Origin: Acetivibrio saccincola
Lineage (GTDB): Bacteria > Bacillota > Clostridia > Acetivibrionales > Acetivibrionaceae
Direction of reading: 5' to 3'
DNA: 64,000 nucleotides
NCBI RefSeq assembly: GCF_002844395.1
Contig: NZ_CP025197.1
Location: forward strand, 2,728,001 to 2,792,000
The translations under genes were made by a program, and so were the position numbers. Within the stretch, counting starts at the first letter, position 1, and each line of letters begins with the position of its first letter. Below are positions 60,663-64,000 of the stretch, one piece after another. Below the pieces are notes generated by a model that saw only the letters and a list, made by a program, of their open reading frames with translations, was not told the DNA's origin and did not search any database.

Positions 60663-62111
60663 TTAAACTCTTATGTCTCTTTCTCCCTGCTCCATTCTGT
60701 TTAACGCTTCCAAAACAAATTCTTTTGTCTTTCCATCCTTTAGCTTATCCAGATGTTTTTTTATAGCTTCCTCGCCGGCTTTTTTTGTTTCTTCTGATGC
60801 ATAATCTAAAAGATATTCCTTCAGTGTGAGTATTGCATTTGGCATGCAAAAATTATGTACAAAACTTGATTTTGCTACTTCCATAAATTCCTCCCCTGTT
60901 CTTCCTGCCCTATAACAAGCTGTACAGAAAGAAGGAAGTTCACCCATTTTGCAGGTTTCACCAATTACCACATCCAATGAACGTAGATCTCCAAGCTGGA
61001 ACTGTTCTTTTTCAGGAAGCTCATTACCCCGGGATTTTTTGTATCCTCCCACACCTATACGTGTACCTGCATCTATTTGTGAAACCCCCAAAGGTAAAAC
61101 CTCTTCCCTTACTTCCGGCTTCTCACGGGCTGTCAATATTATTCCTGTATACGGCACTGAAAGCCTTAGTATTGCCACCAGCTTTTTAAAATCTTCATCC
61201 CTTACAGCGTATTTAGCTTCTGAAGGATACGATGTACCAATAGCCGGTTCTATTCTTGGAACAGAAATAGTGTGGGGACCGACACCATTATATTTTTCCT
61301 CTAAGTGAATGGTGTGATATAAAAGTCCCATAAGTTCAAATCTCCAGTCGTAAAGGCCAAAAAGAACCCCAATGCCAACATCGTCAAGTCCTACATCCAT
61401 TGCCCTGTCCTGAGAATAAAGCCTCCATCTGTAATGTCCTTTAATTGTATTTTCTGGATGCATTTTTCTATAGGTTTCATGATGGTATGTTTCCTGAAAC
61501 ACCTGGTATGTTCCGATTCCCACTTCTTTTAGCTTCTTAAGTTCTTCCCGGGATAGAGGTGCACAATTTATATTAGCCCTCCTGATTTCCCCGTTTTCAA
61601 ATTTGGTGTTGTAAACCTGCCGTATGCTGTCACATATAAAATCTATAGTTGTTTCAGGGGATTCACCATAAACAAGTATAGTTCTTTTCTGCCCCTCACT
61701 AATCATTATTTTTACTTCTTCCTCTATTTCCTCCATGGTAAGGGTTTTTCTTTGGATTTTCCCGTTTTCTTTTCTAAAACCACAGTATTTGCAGTTATTC
61801 ACACATTTATTACTTATGTATAGAGGGGCAAAAAATACAATGCGATCCCCGTAAACATCTTTCTTTAATTTGCTGGCCAGTTTATACATTTCATTAATTG
61901 TCTCAGGGTCTTTATTTTGAATTAGGATAGCCATTTCTTCAGGCTCTAGCCTTATTTTCTTTTCCGCCTTTTCAAGAACTTTTTTTACATTTTCTTTTGA
62001 CGGATTTACATGTTTATTAAGTTGTTCCCATATTTTTTCATCATCTATAAAATCCTTTTCCATTTCGTCATATTCTTTAAAATATTCTTTATACTTATCA
62101 AGAAATTTCAT
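60663..62111 (-). CDS. hydG: [FeFe] hydrogenase H-cluster radical SAM maturase HydG
   Basis: Cleaves tyrosine to make the CO and cyanide ligands of the H-cluster via an Fe(CO)2(CN) synthon. The 482-residue length fits HydG (ThiH is ~370). Radical SAM cluster Cys are in CVNNCKYCGF (~residue 100). The second, C-terminal cluster diagnostic for HydG is in FCTACYRAGRTGEEFM...VHNFC (CxxC-x22-C). GAGGTGGTAAA precedes the ATG. It follows hydF by 54 bp. The substrate hydrogenase hydABC is 21 kb away on the same strand. HydE is not in the window. Confidence 0.95.
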   Translation of the reverse strand: MKFLDKYKEYFKEYDEMEKDFIDDEKIWEQLNKHVNPSKENVKKVLEKAEKKIRLEPEEMAILIQNKDPETINEMYKLASKLKKDVYGDRIVFFAPLYISNKCVNNCKYCGFRKENGKIQRKTLTMEEIEEEVKIMISEGQKRTILVYGESPETTIDFICDSIRQVYNTKFENGEIRRANINCAPLSREELKKLKEVGIGTYQVFQETYHHETYRKMHPENTIKGHYRWRLYSQDRAMDVGLDDVGIGVLFGLYDWRFELMGLLYHTIHLEEKYNGVGPHTISVPRIEPAIGTSYPSEAKYAVRDEDFKKLVAILRLSVPYTGIILTAREKPEVREEVLPLGVSQIDAGTRIGVGGYKKSRGNELPEKEQFQLGDLRSLDVVIGETCKMGELPSFCTACYRAGRTGEEFMEVAKSSFVHNFCMPNAILTLKEYLLDYASEETKKAGEEAIKKHLDKLKDGKTKEFVLEALNRMEQGERDIRV

Positions 62112-62165
62112 TTTACCACCTCAATTTTAATTAATTTTGAATATAAATTATTTAATATAATTTTT

Positions 62166-63371
62166 TTATAAAGTATTTATAAAAGGCTTCATTGCCCTGT
62201 CAATTATACCGTTAAGGTAAGCAAGAACTATTCCATAATTTATCATAGGAATGCCGTTTTCCAATGAAAGCATCTGCCTGTATTCCATTTCCCTTTTATT
62301 TAGCATGCATGCACCACAGTGAATTACCATCCTGTACTTTGATATATCCTCCTTGAAATAAGCTCCGGAAACATGATGAAAATTTAACTGTTTTCCCGTT
62401 TTCTTTTTGATAAGGTCAGGTATCTTTACAGTCCCGATATCATCGTCCTTACGGTGGTGGGTACATCCTTCAGCCATGAGAATATAATCCCCGTCTTTAA
62501 GGTTTTCAATTTCCCTGACAGCCTTGTAAAATAAATCTAAATTCCCCTTGTGTCTTGCATATATAATTGAAAAGGACGTAAGAGGTATTTCTTCAGGAAC
62601 TATTTTACTCACTTTGTCAAAAACCTTTGAATCGGTAATAACAATATCCGGGCTGCGGGAAAGATTTTTAAGAGACTGTTCCAGCTCTGTTTCCTTTACA
62701 ACCAACGCCATTGCCCCATTATCTAAAATATCCCTTAAAACCTGCTGCTGGGGAAGTATCAACCTTCCTTTAGGTGCTGCTTCGTCAATAGGTGTAACCA
62801 GCACCGCCAAATCTCCGGCTTTAACAAGCCCGTCTATAAGGTGCAGCTTTTGGTCATCTTCTTTTTTTAATTTTACAAGCTCTTTTATAAGTTCTTCTAT
62901 TCCCTCACCCGTCAATGCAGAAGTTTTAACCACAGGTGCTTTTGAAATTTCCTTAATGTGAAGAAAGTATTTTTCAGCATCTTTTTTTTCACACTTATTC
63001 ACGGCAATAATAAAGGGCAGATTTCTTTTTTTAAAACGGCTTATCAGTTCTTCCTCTTGTTTTCCCCATTTTGAATCACAGGTTGTAACAAGTATTGCAA
63101 TATCGGTTTTTCTCAGTACCTCTTTTGTTTTATTTACCCTAAGTTCTCCAAGGGTACCTTCATCGTCAATCCCCGGTGTATCAATGAGTACAACAGGTCC
63201 TAAAGGCAGAATTTCCATAGTTTTGTACACAGGGTCTGTAGTGGTTCCCGGGACTTCTGAAACAATAGCCACTTTCTGATTTGTCAGTGCATTTATAAGA
63301 CTTGATTTTCCGGCATTTCTCTTTCCAAATAAAGCTATATGTAAACGGTTTCCTCTGGGTGTATTGTTCAT
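62166..63371 (-). CDS. hydF: [FeFe] hydrogenase H-cluster maturation GTPase HydF
   Basis: Scaffold GTPase on which the 2Fe subcluster is assembled before transfer to HydA. 401 residues: G1 GKRNAGKSS, G3 DTPGID, G4 NKCEKKD, then a dimerisation domain and the Fe-S domain with ligands in EGCTHHRKDDD (CxH) and HCGACM (HCxxC) about 50 residues apart, as in known HydF. I place the start at 63371: TAGGAGGTGAGAGG lies upstream. The frame is open to 63431 but that stretch runs through the leader hairpin. First gene of the hydF-hydG operon. Confidence 0.95.
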   Translation of the reverse strand: MNNTPRGNRLHIALFGKRNAGKSSLINALTNQKVAIVSEVPGTTTDPVYKTMEILPLGPVVLIDTPGIDDEGTLGELRVNKTKEVLRKTDIAILVTTCDSKWGKQEEELISRFKKRNLPFIIAVNKCEKKDAEKYFLHIKEISKAPVVKTSALTGEGIEELIKELVKLKKEDDQKLHLIDGLVKAGDLAVLVTPIDEAAPKGRLILPQQQVLRDILDNGAMALVVKETELEQSLKNLSRSPDIVITDSKVFDKVSKIVPEEIPLTSFSIIYARHKGNLDLFYKAVREIENLKDGDYILMAEGCTHHRKDDDIGTVKIPDLIKKKTGKQLNFHHVSGAYFKEDISKYRMVIHCGACMLNKREMEYRQMLSLENGIPMINYGIVLAYLNGIIDRAMKPFINTL

Positions 63372-63413
63372 AAACCTCTCACCTCCTAAATAAAAGGCAC
63401 CTGAAATACGAAA

Positions 63414-63452
63414 GCCCTTTGCCAAGAACAAAGGGAAATCTTGACAAAGGGC
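63414..63452 (-). promoter_or_regulatory. Strong hairpin in the hydF leader (attenuator candidate)
   Basis: Minus strand GCCCTTTGTCAAGA - 11-nt loop - TCTTGGCAAAGGGC, 14 bp with a single U-G pair, followed by TTTCGTATTTC. It ends ~43 nt before the hydF start codon. Its left arm (TGCCC) could alternatively pair with GGGCA at ~63485 in the upstream leader. Confidence 0.55.
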
Positions 63453-63459
63453 ATAAATG

Positions 63460-63572
63460 CACCACTTTACTTCAATTCTCCTCTGCCCCGGAACTCATCC
63501 TCAGCATCAGAACATTGATTCTCTTACTCTCCCCCTCAAGTTTTGTCCTCTTGGGGTCAAGTCTTTAGAAAA
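63460..63572 (-). ncRNA. GC-rich structured leader candidate upstream of hydF
   Basis: About 110 nt of much higher GC content than the adjacent intergenic DNA, purine-rich on the minus strand. It contains CCC-CAAG/CTTG-A-GGG pairing (63532-63557), GCTGAGGATGAGTTCCGGGG, and GGGCAG able to pair with the attenuator arm. It lies between the promoter and the hairpin at 63414. A 29-codon ORF without a start codon (reading LDPKRTKLEGESKRINVL) crosses it but has no ribosome site. No known riboswitch class was recognised. Confidence 0.35.
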
Positions 63573-63594
63573 CAAATATTCTGTTGTTATTTTA

Positions 63595-63623
63595 ATGATA
63601 CCTCTATTGCTTTATATTGTCAA
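63595..63623 (-). promoter_or_regulatory. SigA promoter of hydF-hydG
   Basis: Minus strand TTGACA (63623-63618), 17-bp spacer, TATCAT (63600-63595), giving a ~215-nt leader before the hydF ATG. Confidence 0.65.
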
Positions 63624-64000
63624 TAAGTTAATTTGGACTGATAGCGTCAATTTATTGTAGGAAAAAGAAAAGTAGATGGCATCCCATTTTTTATTTGTGC
63701 AACTATTTCAAATAACGGTCTCTTAGTAACGAAAGTGTTTTACATCATTTTGAGCCTTATTTTCTTTTATAATTCCTCTAACTTATTGTCTATTATACCA
63801 TATAACTCTTTCTTTCTATAAAGAATTCATTTTACTCAATACTTGTGACAAATTAGTACGTTTTGTTATCTATGTTCCTTCACATTTTAACGCTACTTTT
63901 AAAAGAAAAAAGTATTTCTATTGTACCATTTTCCATTTTGTCAAGGCTAAAACAAGCGGGCAAAGCCCGGCCTTGACAAGTAGTAGGGCTCCGCGGGTCA
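63624..64000. other. Intergenic region at the right edge (377 bp)
   Basis: AT-rich without ORFs until ~63930, then an abrupt GC-rich inverted repeat (separate entry) that runs to the edge. Confidence 0.4.
63938..63979. repeat. Two-level inverted repeat at the right edge
   Basis: TTGTCAAGGC (63938-63947) and GCCTTGACAA (63970-63979) enclose a GGGC-AAA-GCCC hairpin. GC-rich against an AT-rich background; a bidirectional terminator or a dispersed repeat unit are both possible. Confidence 0.45.

Noticed and set aside
63457-63660. Plus-strand 67-codon ORF near the hydF leader
   Set aside because: No ribosome site, atypical composition, and it lies antisense to the structured leader.
1-64000. tRNA or rRNA genes
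   Set aside because: Scanning the intergenic regions showed no T-arm GTTCRANYC with matching acceptor arms and no rRNA-like sequence; short tRNAs could still have been missed by eye.

Overview
The window is low-GC, densely packed DNA of a cellulolytic, strictly fermentative Firmicute. Five loci carry type I dockerin signatures (an RCC1 propeller protein, a GH8, a GH9, a CE6-type esterase and a 5'-truncated relic). A GH11 xylanase, pyrophosphate-dependent phosphofructokinase, pyruvate formate-lyase, a trimeric NADH/ferredoxin [FeFe] hydrogenase and the HydG/HydF maturases complete the picture. Together these point to the cellulosome-forming Acetivibrio group (formerly Clostridium cluster III). 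The genus is an inference from gene content, not from a marker gene.

Layout. 1-3.5 kb: a partial FtsX-type permease, then an ahcY-purine nucleoside phosphorylase operon. 3.9-11.4 kb: a membrane protein with two Cna-B-like domains, then a minus-strand operon (exported small protein, lipoprotein, ABC ATPase, two ABC-2 permeases, broken membrane-anchored protein) behind a near-consensus promoter with an operator-like palindrome and a perfect 25-bp hairpin. 11.5-15.4 kb: a TrpB2-type tryptophan synthase beta chain and small unknowns. 15.7-22 kb: alpha-glucan phosphorylase and a sugar ABC importer without its ATPase. 22.2-25.3 kb: a three-gene CoA-dehydratase-activase-like iron-sulfur set. 25.4-32 kb: a membrane-anchored parvulin, class II aldolase divergent from PPi-PFK, and pflB behind a ZTP (pfl) riboswitch. 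32-34.5 kb: a dockerin protein with 14 RCC1 blades. 34.7-39.8 kb: the five-gene hydrogenase operon. 40-43 kb: a decayed patch with an internally deleted transposon beside a decapitated dockerin gene. 43-47.5 kb: alaS, purC and a ZIP transporter. 47.6-59 kb: polysaccharide degradation (GH8-CBM11-dockerin, GH9-dockerin, LysM-GH18 protein, dockerin-CE6 and a GH11 xylanase with a very long Trp/Asn/Gln/Gly repeat tail). 59.4-63.4 kb: a YkvI-type permease and hydG-hydF behind a GC-rich leader.

How it fits together. Cellulosomal and free hydrolases release oligosaccharides, the ABC importer takes up sugar, phosphorylase and PPi-PFK/aldolase feed glycolysis, PFL cleaves pyruvate, and the hydrogenase disposes of NADH and reduced ferredoxin as H2. 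The most unusual items are the GH11 repeat tail, broken by five small indels whose net correction restores a single frame; the dockerin-RCC1 double propeller; the exported small protein/ABC operon; the hydF leader; and the transposon deletion relic. Several lesions could be uncorrected assembly errors in repeats or homopolymers, and this is stated for each.
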